A DNA stretch of 64,000 bases from Thuidium tamariscinum (taxonomy: Eukaryota > Streptophyta > Bryopsida > Hypnales > Thuidiaceae): the NCBI GenBank assembly GCA_947034885.2, contig OX344754.2, forward strand, positions 3,162,001 to 3,226,000, written 5' to 3'. The notes under the pieces were generated by a model. The model did no database searches. It saw nothing but the letters and a program-made list of their open reading frames with translations, and was not told the DNA's origin. Made by a program: the position numbers and the translations under genes. Positions 13,276-24,900 of the stretch are shown here, piece after piece; the stretch's first letter is position 1, and the number at the start of each line of letters is the position of its first letter.

Positions 13276-14776
13276 CTATTAGTGTGGCTCAAAATTAGAC
13301 TTACTGGGTAAATAGAGCGGACTTTCATGTACTGTACGGGGGGACGTAAAGATAAAACATCCCCATTTGTGGCATCCAAGAATTTCTGAATACTGTAATT
13401 AGTATTTTTTTTTGTCATGCGTAATTGCCATTATGATCTTCAGTGGGGGGGGATTTAGGCAAGGGAAGGTTTCAAGTCTGTTCCCCTCGCTGTTCCCAAA
13501 ACATAAAAAAATGTCTGGCTATTGTTAGGCTAGTAATTATTAAAAGAAAACATTTAATGAAAAATACATATATATATATAAAATAAAAATTTGGATCTTG
13601 AAATGTGAAAAAAATTCAGAAAACAAAAAACAATATGTGGTTGAGCCTTGGCCATGTCATATTCCCACCATTGTATAGTTCCCTCGTTCCCCGCAATCTA
13701 GGAAATCTCAATCTTGTTTTGGCCTCGATCTCCCCTAATGATACAATCTCAATCAAGAATAGCAAATTTGAAAAAAGCATAACTTCATTTTGGGTGAATT
13801 GTTTAAATTAATATTTATTTAATGGAATGCAAATATATATAGGAAACATCGATATGCACATCTTTCCTTCAACAAGCATCTCTAAAAAAGTTATAGGATT
13901 CTTTCTATCAAGATCTCAATGTAAAGGTGACAATGTAGAAATTTTGTCAAAATTTGTTAAATAAGTATTTTCTTCATTGTAATGAAATCTTGCTATTTGT
14001 CCCTCATAATGTAACTAATTTTAGAAATTTAAGGGTGATGGTTCAATAACTTTGCCAAGATTTAGTTAAAATATAGAAATATCTACTTTACAAAATTTGG
14101 CATTGTCATTTCAACATTGAAGTCTTTAGAGAAGGAGTTCTTAAACTTTCTTGGAGTTGCTTATTGAAGGAAAGATGTAGATATGGGTGCTTTCTATGAG
14201 TCTTTGCAACGAAAATTTGAAAATTTATCACCGATACTTTTCAATAAATTTATTATGTAAAACCATAAAAATTGACTTTTAATTCACCAAAAAAAAATTT
14301 TTTGTTTATTGAAATTGAAACTTGGTATAGTTATTTGAAATTGTGTAAGAATGTAATGATAATAATGTATGGCAAAAAATACTATTTTAAATAGTTACAT
14401 TCCACATCATGCAAAATTCTTTGAATGGTGCAAATAGGTATGTTGTATCTTTATGTCCCCTATTGCTTTCTACAATACAAGAATTGGCCAAAGTTTGTAG
14501 AAAAGATAAAAAGTTTATCAAACTTGCACCTAAAAAAATTAAAAAACTATAAAGAAATGCACAATGGTTGCAAGAGGATCAAAGTCATTGGTTGAATTTT
14601 TTGATATGAGAGCAATTTTTTGACAAAAAAGGACTGTTTTTCAATATGCGTTTAAGCATTTTGGTTGCTTTTGATTTTAAGAAAAAAGAATATCTATTTT
14701 TCATCAAAAATATACTTTTCCTATATTCACCTAGCTTAAAGTTCCCTTCCTTAAAGTTCATAAGTTTGTATACTAA

Positions 14777-15688
14777 TTCCTAAAGGACCATTGTCCCTTC
14801 AATGGACAAATGAAATTTTGGATGAGCACCTATGATCTCAATTTTTATTCTAATTTTTAAAACTTTTTTTGAAGGTAGAAACATTTATTAGCTTCTTAAT
14901 AATATAATATTATTTTCTATCAATGCTCAAGAACAAATTTATGCCCAAATAAATTCAAAACAAAGGATTTTGGACAACTAAGTTTTTTTTGCATTTGAGT
15001 TTTTCTTAAATAAAAATATTCTTCTCATAAATTATATTCTTATTTACATGGAAGGCTTTGATTCATTCCATTTGGATTTGTTATGAGAAAGTTATAGACA
15101 ATCTTGTTTTCTGGGCAATTTAATCATCTTCTTGAAAATACAACTTGTTAGATTCATTTCTGAATGCTATTTTTATAATTTTTCAAAATGAACAATTCTA
15201 AGTGGTTTATTTTTCTTACTCAAACAATCTCACAATTGGAATTAGTGCATTTTAATTCCAACTTAGAGGTGTCAATAATTTAGATTTTCCTTCTAACTTG
15301 TACCTACTTCTACTTAATTTTTTATAAAGAATAAAAACTCATTTTTTCTATATTTTTTCCCCCTAGATTCTCAACTCAATTTTTCACCATAAAGATTTAA
15401 AGCTCGGAATTCTATTGTGCAAAAAACTAAAGTTAAGAAGGTTTAAAATCAAATAATCTAGTCTTACAATGTATTGAAATTTTTTTCCACTTTAAATGCA
15501 AATATTTTGCCATCTATACTATCAAAGTTTTTTAAATTTTTTCTACACATTTTCATACTACTTAGGTGTAAGTTCCTACAATTTGATGTACTAAAAAAAA
15601 CAATTTTTAAATTTTTTTATTCTTTGCTAAAGAAATGGCAATTTTAAGAGTGTTTTTTTGGCAAAAAAGGGCCTTGGCACTTTAGGGG
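14777..15688. mobile_element. TTAA-bounded non-coding repeat, copy B
   Basis: It starts at a TAATTCCTAAAGG edge and ends GGCACTTTAGGGG followed by TTAA (15689-15692). It shares with the other copies the internal phrase GGCTTTGATTCATTCCATTT (near 15054) and the 3' phrase ATGGCAATTTTAAGAGTG. Non-coding. Confidence 0.55.
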
Positions 15689-15827
15689 TTAAGTTAATAT
15701 AATTGAATAAAATACTATAAGCTCATCTAATAATTGAATGAGCTAGATAATTGATACAATCATACATACTGAAAATGACTCTCTTGTACCAACAATAATG
15801 ACTTATAAAGTTGCAAATACTTACAAA

Positions 15828-16065
15828 CATTAGAAGAGATTTGAGGCCTTTAGAAGACTATGAATTCCCAAACTATTAGAATGTAGAAACATATGGATTT
15901 GATGTGATTAAGACTATGCCACATCATTAATTTATTTTTTTGACTTTTTTTTTAATTTCATGACTAATTAAATTTTTTTTTTTATAATTGCTAGCCTGAC
16001 AACAACCATCAATTTCAAGAACAAATTTGAAACAGCCCTTTGCAAGCCTCAAATATCCCCTAATG
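15828..16065. mobile_element. MITE of the CATTAG family, copy 2
   Basis: It starts CATTAGAAGAGATTTGAGGC and ends GCCTCAAATATCCCCTAATG, near-perfect inverse ends of about 20 bases. It is 238 bp and non-coding. It shares internal text with copy 1 at 3996-4279. Confidence 0.72.
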
Positions 16066-16721
16066 ACTTGACAACATATTTAGGCAACATTTATTTTGAA
16101 GGTGAAATACTTATTAAGATATAATAAATGTAGGTTAGTATAAGTGTTATTTGTCATTTATAAAAGTTTTCCAAAATTAAGTAAAATTATCAAATTAAAA
16201 AACATATATAATATAGAATCTCAAATAGACTACAACAATTCAAATAATGATCTCATTAGTTATTGAAGTCAAAAGTAGTACTTGAATATATTTTTCATTG
16301 TAATTTTGAGTTTCAAATTAAAGGTGAAACCAAAAGTTTAAGTCAATGTAGAAAAGACAATTTAATGAGATTAAATTGCATGAAACTGTGCCCTAATATC
16401 ATTCTAATTAAATATAATGACTTAATATGTCATGGTTTTATTAGACCCATTTTGTAAGAAGTAAACATTTACATTACACATATTTAGAGGTGGAGAGGAC
16501 ACTTCTATTTCTTAAATTAGTATGCAATCAAGTGAAGGATTGTTTTAATTACCTTGGTCCTAAATTTTAGACAATTTTTAAAGTATATTAGCATCATTAT
16601 ATAGAGTGTTTGAAATTGAAGAAAGAAAGGTATGCAGATAATATGAAATTCTACCTATTTTTTTCTATAGTAGCCTTGTCAACCTCCACCTTAAAAAATC
16701 TAAACTTTTAAGAACTATTAT

Positions 16722-16977
16722 TGAGTTATTTGTAAAGTATACTGAACCGGGGTTTAAACCCATGAGTTTTGCGAAAAAGCCGGTTGAGTTTAAAAAGTCG
16801 AAATAAAAGTGGGTATGAAACTTATTTTTCCATCGAAATAGTGCCTAAAAAAGTTTGGTCCCCACTTTTGAAGTTGTGTGACATAAATATCTTGCAAAAA
16901 AGTTTGACGCTTCAACTATAGTTGCCAACTTCAAAAAAAGTCATGCCCAAAGTGGGGAGGACTTTACAAATAATTCA
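16722..16977. mobile_element. MITE with GAGTTATTTGTAAAGT ends, copy 1
   Basis: It starts TGAGTTATTTGTAAAGT and ends ACTTTACAAATAATTCA, an inverted pair of about 17 bases. The interior (GGTTTAAACCCATGA, AAGTGGGTATGAAACTTA, TTGGTCCCCACTTTTGAAG) is nearly the same as in the copy at 36851-37112. About 256 bp, no coding capacity. Confidence 0.8.
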
Positions 16978-18484
16978 TACATCTATTAAATATTTGAACT
17001 TTGAAATACTATAAGTTTGGCATAAGTATCCAAGGGGCCAAATCCTATAAGCTCTTTTCTAGAAAATCTTTTAAACTCTCACCAAAGAAGTCCAAACTTC
17101 AAGTTGACATTTAACTAATATAATTATAAGACAAGTTACACTAGCATCAGATAAACAATACAATTTCTATAAGTTGATTTACAAAGTCTACAAGGGAACA
17201 ACAATTTCCTAAGTTTTGACCTCATAGTTAAAATATTATTGTGTAATGTTGTTGTTTTCAAACCTAAAAACCTAAAAAAATTCAAATTTTCAAGATGTCC
17301 ATAAATTTTTTAAATTGGATATATATCTGTGTGTGGGGGGGGAAGCTTTGAATTATCTTTCCATTTTGAATTAGGGGATGAAAGTTAATTCCTAAAGGTT
17401 TTTGACTATGTTTTCACCAAAAATGCTCCAAAACTGCCATTTCTAATACAAGTGCAATTTTTTTAAACACATTTTTGACTCATGTAACCATAGGATCTTG
17501 TAATAATGTGGTTTGTAAACATGTGGAAAAAATTTCAATAATTTCCACCGTGTAGATTGCAAGATATAAGCATTTGAATTAACAAAAATTGTTTTTTTAT
17601 CCCTGCAAAAATCCAGGCAGCTGCACTTCACAAGGTCACATTTATGTGAAAAAAATTCAAAATTGTGGTTACTCTTTTAACCCTAGAGTGTGTCGACGTC
17701 CACCAAATGGACGATGAATAGAGTGAGAAGGGCACAAAAAGCTAACCGTATGGTTTTTCCATCCAATTTTTTTTTGGAGCTTCAAAGTCGGATATGCAAT
17801 GTATTTGTGGTCATGGATGATTATCTAATGATGGAAAGAAGACATAGAAAATGTGATTACATCAATATGTAAAGTTCTGGAGAAAATTCCAAGGTGCCCG
17901 ACCTAAAATTTTTTGGAAGATCAGGATTTGCAAGTGCAATTTCAATTTCGGGGAGCCTGTATGGGACTTCAATACCTCCGTAGAAAAAAGAATTGACGTC
18001 TATACAAAGTGAATAAATTATTATATCCAACATTCTCGTGTAGACTGCAAGCAATGAAGAAAGGTCACTAGTAGAAAGCCCTGTTTTTTTAGATAAGGGC
18101 GTGAACATGCGTTATGTTGAATGAAACATCACACACGTCCACTGTGCATGTCTAGAGAAATCCGTCAAGTTTGACAAGCTAAAAACATAAGAAATTCTGG
18201 AAAAACATACCCTGTTTTTAGAGCAACATCATAGAAAACATGGACAAAGAAGTTGTGAAAAGTGTGCCATTTGGTAGCCATGTAAGCGCCACGCAAGTAA
18301 ATAGTGCCACATGGGATTTTTCATTTTTGTTCACCTCACAAAAAATTTAATATTGTTTCTAGCAATGTCAACTGAGATGTCTAGAAAAATTTCAGCTTTG
18401 TTTTCAGCAACATCAACTTAGGCGTCGAAATTTTTTCTAAACATCAATTGGTGCATCCCACAGAGCAGGCAAGATTGGTGCAAA

Positions 18485-18640
18485 TTAATTAAATAATAAT
18501 AATAATTTTTCATTATCAATTAATTAATTATGATTTAGTTCATTATTAATTAATTAATCATTCAATTCATCCAATTAATTAATAATTATTTAGTTCATTA
18601 TTAATTAATTAATGATTAAATAATTAATTTATTATTTACT
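18485..18640. repeat. AT-rich ATTAATTA low-complexity block
   Basis: Repeated TTAATTAATTAAT and AGTTCATTATTAATTAATTA phrases alternate with TTTAG. Low complexity, no gene. Confidence 0.8.
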
Positions 18641-18851
18641 TGTAAGAATGAAGATGAAAGAGGTCGTATTTATATCTATGGTCCGCCCTTGTGGAGACAA
18701 AAGATATGGGATAATTGGAATGAACTCAATGAAGAAACTTAACCATTGTAAATCTTAGATGTTGTTATAGACATTGTTTTAAATGTTGTTTTAGATGTTG
18801 TTGCAAACATATGGATGTTGTATTTAACATATGGGTGTTTTTTCAAACAAT

Positions 18852-19199
18852 CACTAGAAGAAAACTACATTGTTTATGCCCAAAACTGCGTTAAACTTGC
18901 CAAACTTGCATTTTACTTAACAAAGACTGCGTTGGGGCTGCGTTGCATTTAACGTAACGTGTAGAGTGGATTGTATTGAGTTCTCCCTTCATAACGCAAG
19001 TTTGGCGTTACAACATGTCAACACAGAATTGAATAAGAAAAACGCAAAATTCAACAAAGAAAACGCAAAATTTTGTGTTAGAATGAAAAATTCTGCATGA
19101 CAAAGCAGGACTTCAACACAATCCACTCCACGCGTTACGTTGAATACAACACAGTTTCAATATAGTTTTTGTCTAATACAACGTAGTTTTCTTTTAGTG
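18852..19199. mobile_element. CACTA MITE, 348 bp
   Basis: It starts CACTAGAAGAAAACTACATTG and ends ACGTAGTTTTCTTTTAGTG, inverted ends of about 24 bases. AAT lies on both sides (18849-18851 and 19200-19202) as a 3-bp target duplication. An internal foldback pairs CGTAACGTGTAGAGTGGATTG (18954 on) with CAATCCACTCCACGCGTTACG (19120 on). Non-coding and nested in the 18066-21364 element. Confidence 0.85.
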
Positions 19200-19228
19200 A
19201 ATCTACTTTGAATACAGTTCTTGTTTAA

Positions 19229-20158
19229 TCCTTTAAAGACCAACTGAAGTTGTGTTATTTCAGCAACATAGTGATTTTAGGTAGCTCACCATAAATAGAT
19301 TTTTCTTTTTTTCTTTCTTTGAAATTTTTAGGCTATATGAAAACAAAGGTTTTTTCTTAATGCTTAGCACTTTTCAAAAACTTTGACTACATGGTTAAAA
19401 AATCCTTATATGATATATAACTTTTTTTTAATCAAGAAATTTGGGCAAATAAACAAAAATCACTTTTCTCATAAACAAAAATTTGGAATTGTTTTTTCAA
19501 ATTTATACAGAAGAGGAAATCTTTGAATCATTCTGTTTTGATCAATGAGATGGAAGTTATAAGTTTTAGTTTTGGGTAGTTATAGATTTTCTACTTTAAA
19601 ATAAACTTTGAAGTTCTTTATTTAACTCAAGTTTTTAATTTATCTTGAAAAAAATTTATTTCTTAGAGTTAGATTGTTTATTAAAACAATAAAACCATTG
19701 GAATTGATTTTTTAAAATTCCATAACTAAATTCTTAACAATGTATTATTTTGAATTGTTCTCTACTTCTTTTTATTTACTATTTTTTCCTATATGTTGTA
19801 CAATTCCAAATGATCTTAAAATTTTCAAGCATGTAGATAGCTTGCCTTTAAAAATGAATCCAAAAAAGCACCAACAACATGGAGAATTTTTCTTACAAAT
19901 GTGACCTTGGAAAGCGTAGCTTCCTTGTTTTTTGGAGGGTCAAAAAAGAATTTTTATCAATTCAAATGTTAATATCTTGCAATCTAAATAGTGGAGTATT
20001 TTGAATTTTTTTCCCCACATCTTCTCAAATCATCACACAACAAGATTGTATGGTTACATATTTCTAAAAATATTTTTTTCCTAAAATTTGATATTTGTAC
20101 TAAGAATGGCTAATTTTAGAGAGGTTTTGGCTAAAATATAGTCAAGAAATTTCAGGAG
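19229..20158. mobile_element. TTAA-bounded non-coding repeat, copy C
   Basis: TTAA (19225-19228) is followed by TCCTTTAAAGACC. The right edge reads AATTTCAGGAG followed by TTAA (20159-20162). The internal phrase TCTTTGAATCATTCTGTTTT and the 3' phrase AATGGCTAATTTTAGAG are shared with the other copies. Non-coding. Confidence 0.5.
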
Positions 20159-21367
20159 TTAATATATCCCATATGAGTTATTGCACAATGGGGTCCCAAT
20201 GAAAATGGTGTTTTGGGATTTGCAGTGAAAATAATTTTAGCTTTGTCAACTTTGATAGCCTTCCAAAGATCCGAGATTTCAAAAATTGATATTTTCCTAT
20301 GAAGTTTTTTACAACATCATTTGTAAATGAATAACATGCATGTGAAATTTCAATGCCAAAAGATTTACAAAAAAAAATATTCAAAATCTATCAACATGTG
20401 TAGCGGTGAAAAACATTTTACCACTTCTAACTTTGATACCTTCCCAAGGATTGAGTTTTTTTTTAGCCATGAAATTTTTGGCATGAAATAAAATCTATGT
20501 TTTTTATATGTGTGAAAAATTTCAAGGTCAAAAGATTAATTTAAAAAAAGATCTTTGAAATCTCCCAACATGCATAGTTTTGAGAAAATTTTAACAATTT
20601 CCAACTTTGGCACCCTCCCAAGGGCTTAAAAATGGTTTCTTACCATGAATTTTTATTTTGTGAAGTTAGATCTATGTTGATAATACTTATTCTAAATTTC
20701 AAGTTCAAAAGATTAATTTACATCTACAATCTTAAGAACCTCGTGATGAAACATTAAAATCTTTCAATCTATAGGTGGTATTGTTGTGTTTTCTTCCCCT
20801 AAGTAATATCTAACATCTCATTGCTTAGTTTGTATGGATACATAAATAAAAAACTTAATATAGCCCATTATAAAGTGAAGTTGTTGTACACTTAAGAGGC
20901 AATACCTAGAAGCTTAAGAAGGCTTCAGCCCAAAAATTGTTCAAGTGGATCAGAAATAGGTAATAATTTTGAAATTTTACCTTTTGTACTCATCCATGTT
21001 ATTTTAGAAAAAGAAGATGCCTAAGAACTACCCTTCCATAGTGTTTGGAAGCTTGGTCAGAGTTTTACCCCCCTCCCTAGGTGCTTTTCTGAACTTACTT
21101 GTAGTAGAAGCAGCCCTGCTACCGACGTGGCAATGACCTGTTCTGAAGTGCGTTAAAGAAAACGCAACTATGTTTTAGCACGTGTTGTCTGCAACAGGGA
21201 TGTTGCATAGAACATAAACTCGTTTTTCTAATGACATGCAGTCGTTCAAGAAAACATTGAACTGAATTATTTTTCAGAGCCCAATATCCCATCTTCCACA
21301 TTATGTCTTCAGAAATTGCCCTGTTTTCTTCAAACATCCAAAAAAACAAGGCTTTCTACTAGTGGGT

Positions 21368-24300
21368 GTTGTACTGTGCCACATGTCAAGCACTCTCAAT
21401 TACAGAATACTAAAACACAATGTCATGGGAATGGCGGTTAGCCATACTAGCTGGTTGAGTATGAATGTGTAGAAAAGAGCTATTCTTGCTGTAATTTGAC
21501 GTGTCAATCATTTTAAAACAATTCCTTGCCTCAAGATTTGAGTAATTTGTAGCTGTCACAAATCTCCATGCACTACGTTTGCACCTACTTCTCTGTTGGA
21601 CACCTAATATCAATGCTTCCATTATCCTATTTATGTGGAAAACAATAATGACTTCCGCTTGCTCAGTTGCCATATGAAACTAAGGAGCAAGAGATATTTG
21701 AGCGAATTAATTTACACCAAATTCTGCTTATAGCAGCATTCATTACTGTGAAGCAAAAAACTGCTTCAAGCAACAAGTATATTATAGACAACTAGCTCTT
21801 ACCTTGTCACCATCATTTTCAACTTCATTTCTCACAGTAGCAAACAATGCACACATGAGAGAATTGCAACTTTAGTTTCTACAGCATCACACACTTCAGA
21901 CATTAGAGAATTACAGCTTTAGTTTTCATAGCACCTAACAATGCGCACATCAAAGAATTATGAGAGAGAGCACTCATTCCGTTCAGTTCGAACACAGCAC
22001 GTACCATTTAGAGTAGAGAAGGAGATACGGCATGAGAAAGGAGAGTCACAGCCCGCTGGAGAAGCGCTCATGCTGTTGCTGAGATCATTCCAACTTCCAC
22101 CTGCATAGATCACACTTTCATTTTATAGTCAAATAGTGCAGAGAGGCTTTTGAAGAGCACGTCAACTTTTCCTACAACACTCACTTGTACATGCCGCCCT
22201 TGTGCTCTATAATAAGCTTTTGTAGACAACAATGACGTTCCAGTGACGTTCACATGTAGGAGTTCAACTTAGTGGAGATTTCACTTGCACAATGTACACT
22301 GACCTCCTTTTTCTACACGTGAGTTACCAACATCCTTCTAGCTTGAACAATTTGTAATTCCCTGTCTATTGATCCCACATCGCTCATACTTGTGCTCTTC
22401 ACATGAACATACATGACATTTGTTCAGAGTGAGTCTGATTCCATGAGAAGGACATGTCATGGCTAGCTGCTACCATAGTCACAGTGCTTTACTAGCAAGT
22501 CAATTAGTAGTTCAGGAGTGGACTACCAAAATTTGAGCAACAAAATCTTAGACTCGCCAAATTTTACAACTTTTTGACAAAAAAGTCTTGCTCCTCAGAT
22601 CAGTTCGCAAAGCAGTGCACAAGGTAGGCAGTCCACGAGGACTTCGTTTCCTCTTTCGCTTTCACGTTGCAAAAATACTTGGTTGGAAAGAAAGACAAGT
22701 AGAAAGAGACCCCTCTGGTTTCAGCAATGTTGTTAACAACGCCCTCCACAACGTTTTGTGGCGTGACTACACTAATGGATCGTAGTTGGAACCTCTCCAA
22801 CTTCCCGTCACTAGGCAACCTTGACGATGTGCCTTGGGAAGAAGTGCTTGGCTTCATGGACTATACAACACCTGCAGACGATGTGCCAGAGACGTTCTAC
22901 TAGGAAGCAGCAAGGATTAGGAGCTCATACAGCCAACTTGGACGCTATCGTGATGTAAATATGTATACTATTTAAAATGTATACGTATTTTGTATTTAAA
23001 TTAGATTTTAGAATTCAAGTTCTTAAATCTATAATTAGGTTTGAAGTTCAACACTAAAATGTTGAACTGGAGGATTTTTATGAAGTCATGAGATTTAGAG
23101 TCTTAGGATTCTTCTTTAACTTTAGTTTTTACCTCCATTTTGTTTAGTTGAAGTTTAATATCTAATTTTAATTTTATATTTTATCTATATGTTTAGAAGA
23201 TAAGATTATGAGTTAGAATTAGTTTATTTTTTTAGTTTGATCTTTGAGTTTCATTGGCTTTGGAGAGTAAACTTGAACTTATATTCTTATTCTTTTTCTT
23301 TGGCCAATAGTTGTTTGGAGATCCATTTGGGCATCTCCCACTTAAGTTAGGATCTAATAGGATTGGTGGGTGATCTTCTTCCTCCTCTTAGGGGGGTTTG
23401 AGGAGTTTTTCATGGGAGTTTTTTGGTTAGTTAGTGTGTGGAGAGAGAGAAGTGTGTGTGTATTTTGGAGAGTTTTGGCCAAATTTCGGGTTGATGTAGC
23501 TCATTGAGCATAAAGAATTGAGTAATGAAATTTTGGCATGACATTTCTTGTGTTTAGAGCTTTTCAAAGAGTGTTCACAAGTTGAATTTGGAGTTGAGAG
23601 TCAAAAGTTATGAGAGTTTGAAATTATGAAGACCCAAGGATCTCTATTAAGAGGTCAGAGGCTTCAACAAGCTATAACTTTTGTAATATTTGTTTTTTTG
23701 ACTTGAGATTTAAAGGGTGTATTGTCCTTGTGTGTATCTTTCTAAAAAAATATGATACTTGCCATTTAGAGTTTTTACCAAAAAGTTATGAGGTGCCAAA
23801 CTTTGGAGTGGAGTTTGAACTTGAAGGAGGGAGGCCGTATCTTCAACGCCCACAACTTTTGGTCAGTTTTTTTTATGGAATTGAAACTTTGAGACGTGAT
23901 AGACTATCATTTTATTTTTTCAAATTGAGTTTATTTGTATGAATTGGAGTTGTGGTGCAAAAATTATGTAGTATCAAAGGTTGGGGAATTTCATACTTTC
24001 TTATTTGAGAAGGCCGAAATTCCACCTTTCATAACTTTTGGACAGTATTTTAGATCATTGTGATATTTTCACAAGTTATAGATATTAGTGAGAGATTTCT
24101 AAATTGCTCTCATACTTAGTATTTGGAGTTTTCAATCAAAAGTTATTGAGATTTAAAGAGGCAGTGATTGTTTAGGAAGAAGAAGGAGGACCTCTACTTT
24201 GCGCTCATATAACTTTTGGACAATATCTTAGAATAGGCTTAAATTTTATGAGTGATTAGTTCGTGCTCTTAGCTTTCTAAATTGTTAAAGCACTTAGCAT

Positions 24301-24900
24301 TTGAGTTCCTAGAGCACCTGTGACACTGGATAGAAGGTCGCAACTTGTATGGAACTTAGTTTTACTTAGTTCTTGTTAAGATTTCTTCAAGTTTGAAAGT
24401 GAAAGAAGTTTTCAAGACTCATGGTTGAAGATTTGGGACTCAAAGGGGGAGAAGATCGAAGATTCGTGTGTGTGGCTTGTGGCTTGTTTTTCCTAGCCGA
24501 TTTTGGAGGCTAATTGTTATTTCAATTTTTGCATCGTAAACTTGGTTGCGGGCTATGGAGTCATTCTTATGACAGTTATTAGCTTCATTTCTTGTTTGTG
24601 GCGACGAAGTGGGATTGATCACCCATATGGTCAATTTTCTATGTTGTTCATACCAGTAAAAGGCGCTTCTTGGTCACCGTAGGTTTGAAGTTTAGGAGCC
24701 ATTCTTTTGGATGGTCAGCTCGTGGTTTGGCCGTCCCGTTTTACCTGTACAAGGCCTTGTTTCTTATTACACACCCTTACCCTTGGCCCCATAGAGCCAC
24801 CACATGATAGGCCTTTAGAAGATTCAAACAAAGATTGAAGTAAAGATCGAGTAAAGATTCAAGTTTTCGACATTACCTGTCATTCACTCAACGACTTGCA
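21368..24900. other. Non-coding interior of the piggyBac-like element
   Basis: No gene was recognised. The part 22930-24330 is AT-rich and repeats variations of an AAAAGTTATGAG / TAACTTTTGGACA phrase in both orientations (near 23610, 23680, 23790, 24030, 24140, 24220), so it is itself a degenerate repeat, probably a later insertion. Short open frames such as 22588-22785 have no recognisable domain. Confidence 0.4.

Larger units (their letters stand above)
13276..17676. other. AT-rich repeat-filled intergenic region, no gene
   Basis: No gene was recognised. It contains an AT microsatellite (about 13567-13583), a degenerate CATTAG-family remnant (about 13590-13740), TTAA-bounded repeat copy B, MITE copies at 15828-16065 and 16722-16977, and a reversed fragment of the TTAA family starting TTAATTCCTAAAGG near 17385. 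Short open frames lack domains. Confidence 0.55.
18066..21364. mobile_element. Non-autonomous CACTA element, 3.3 kb
   Basis: It starts CACTAGTAGAAAGCCCTG and ends CAAGGCTTTCTACTAGTG, inverted ends of about 25 bases including the following T-run. GGT flanks it on both sides (18063-18065 and 21365-21367), the 3-bp target duplication expected of CACTA elements. No transposase is present. Inside are a smaller CACTA MITE (18852-19199), TTAA-bounded repeat copy C and an ATTAATTA-rich block (18485-18640). Confidence 0.85.

Noticed and set aside
22930-24880. Possible LTR retrotransposon remnant
   Set aside because: No paired long terminal repeats and no gag/pol coding similarity could be found. Kept as an unclassified repeat.
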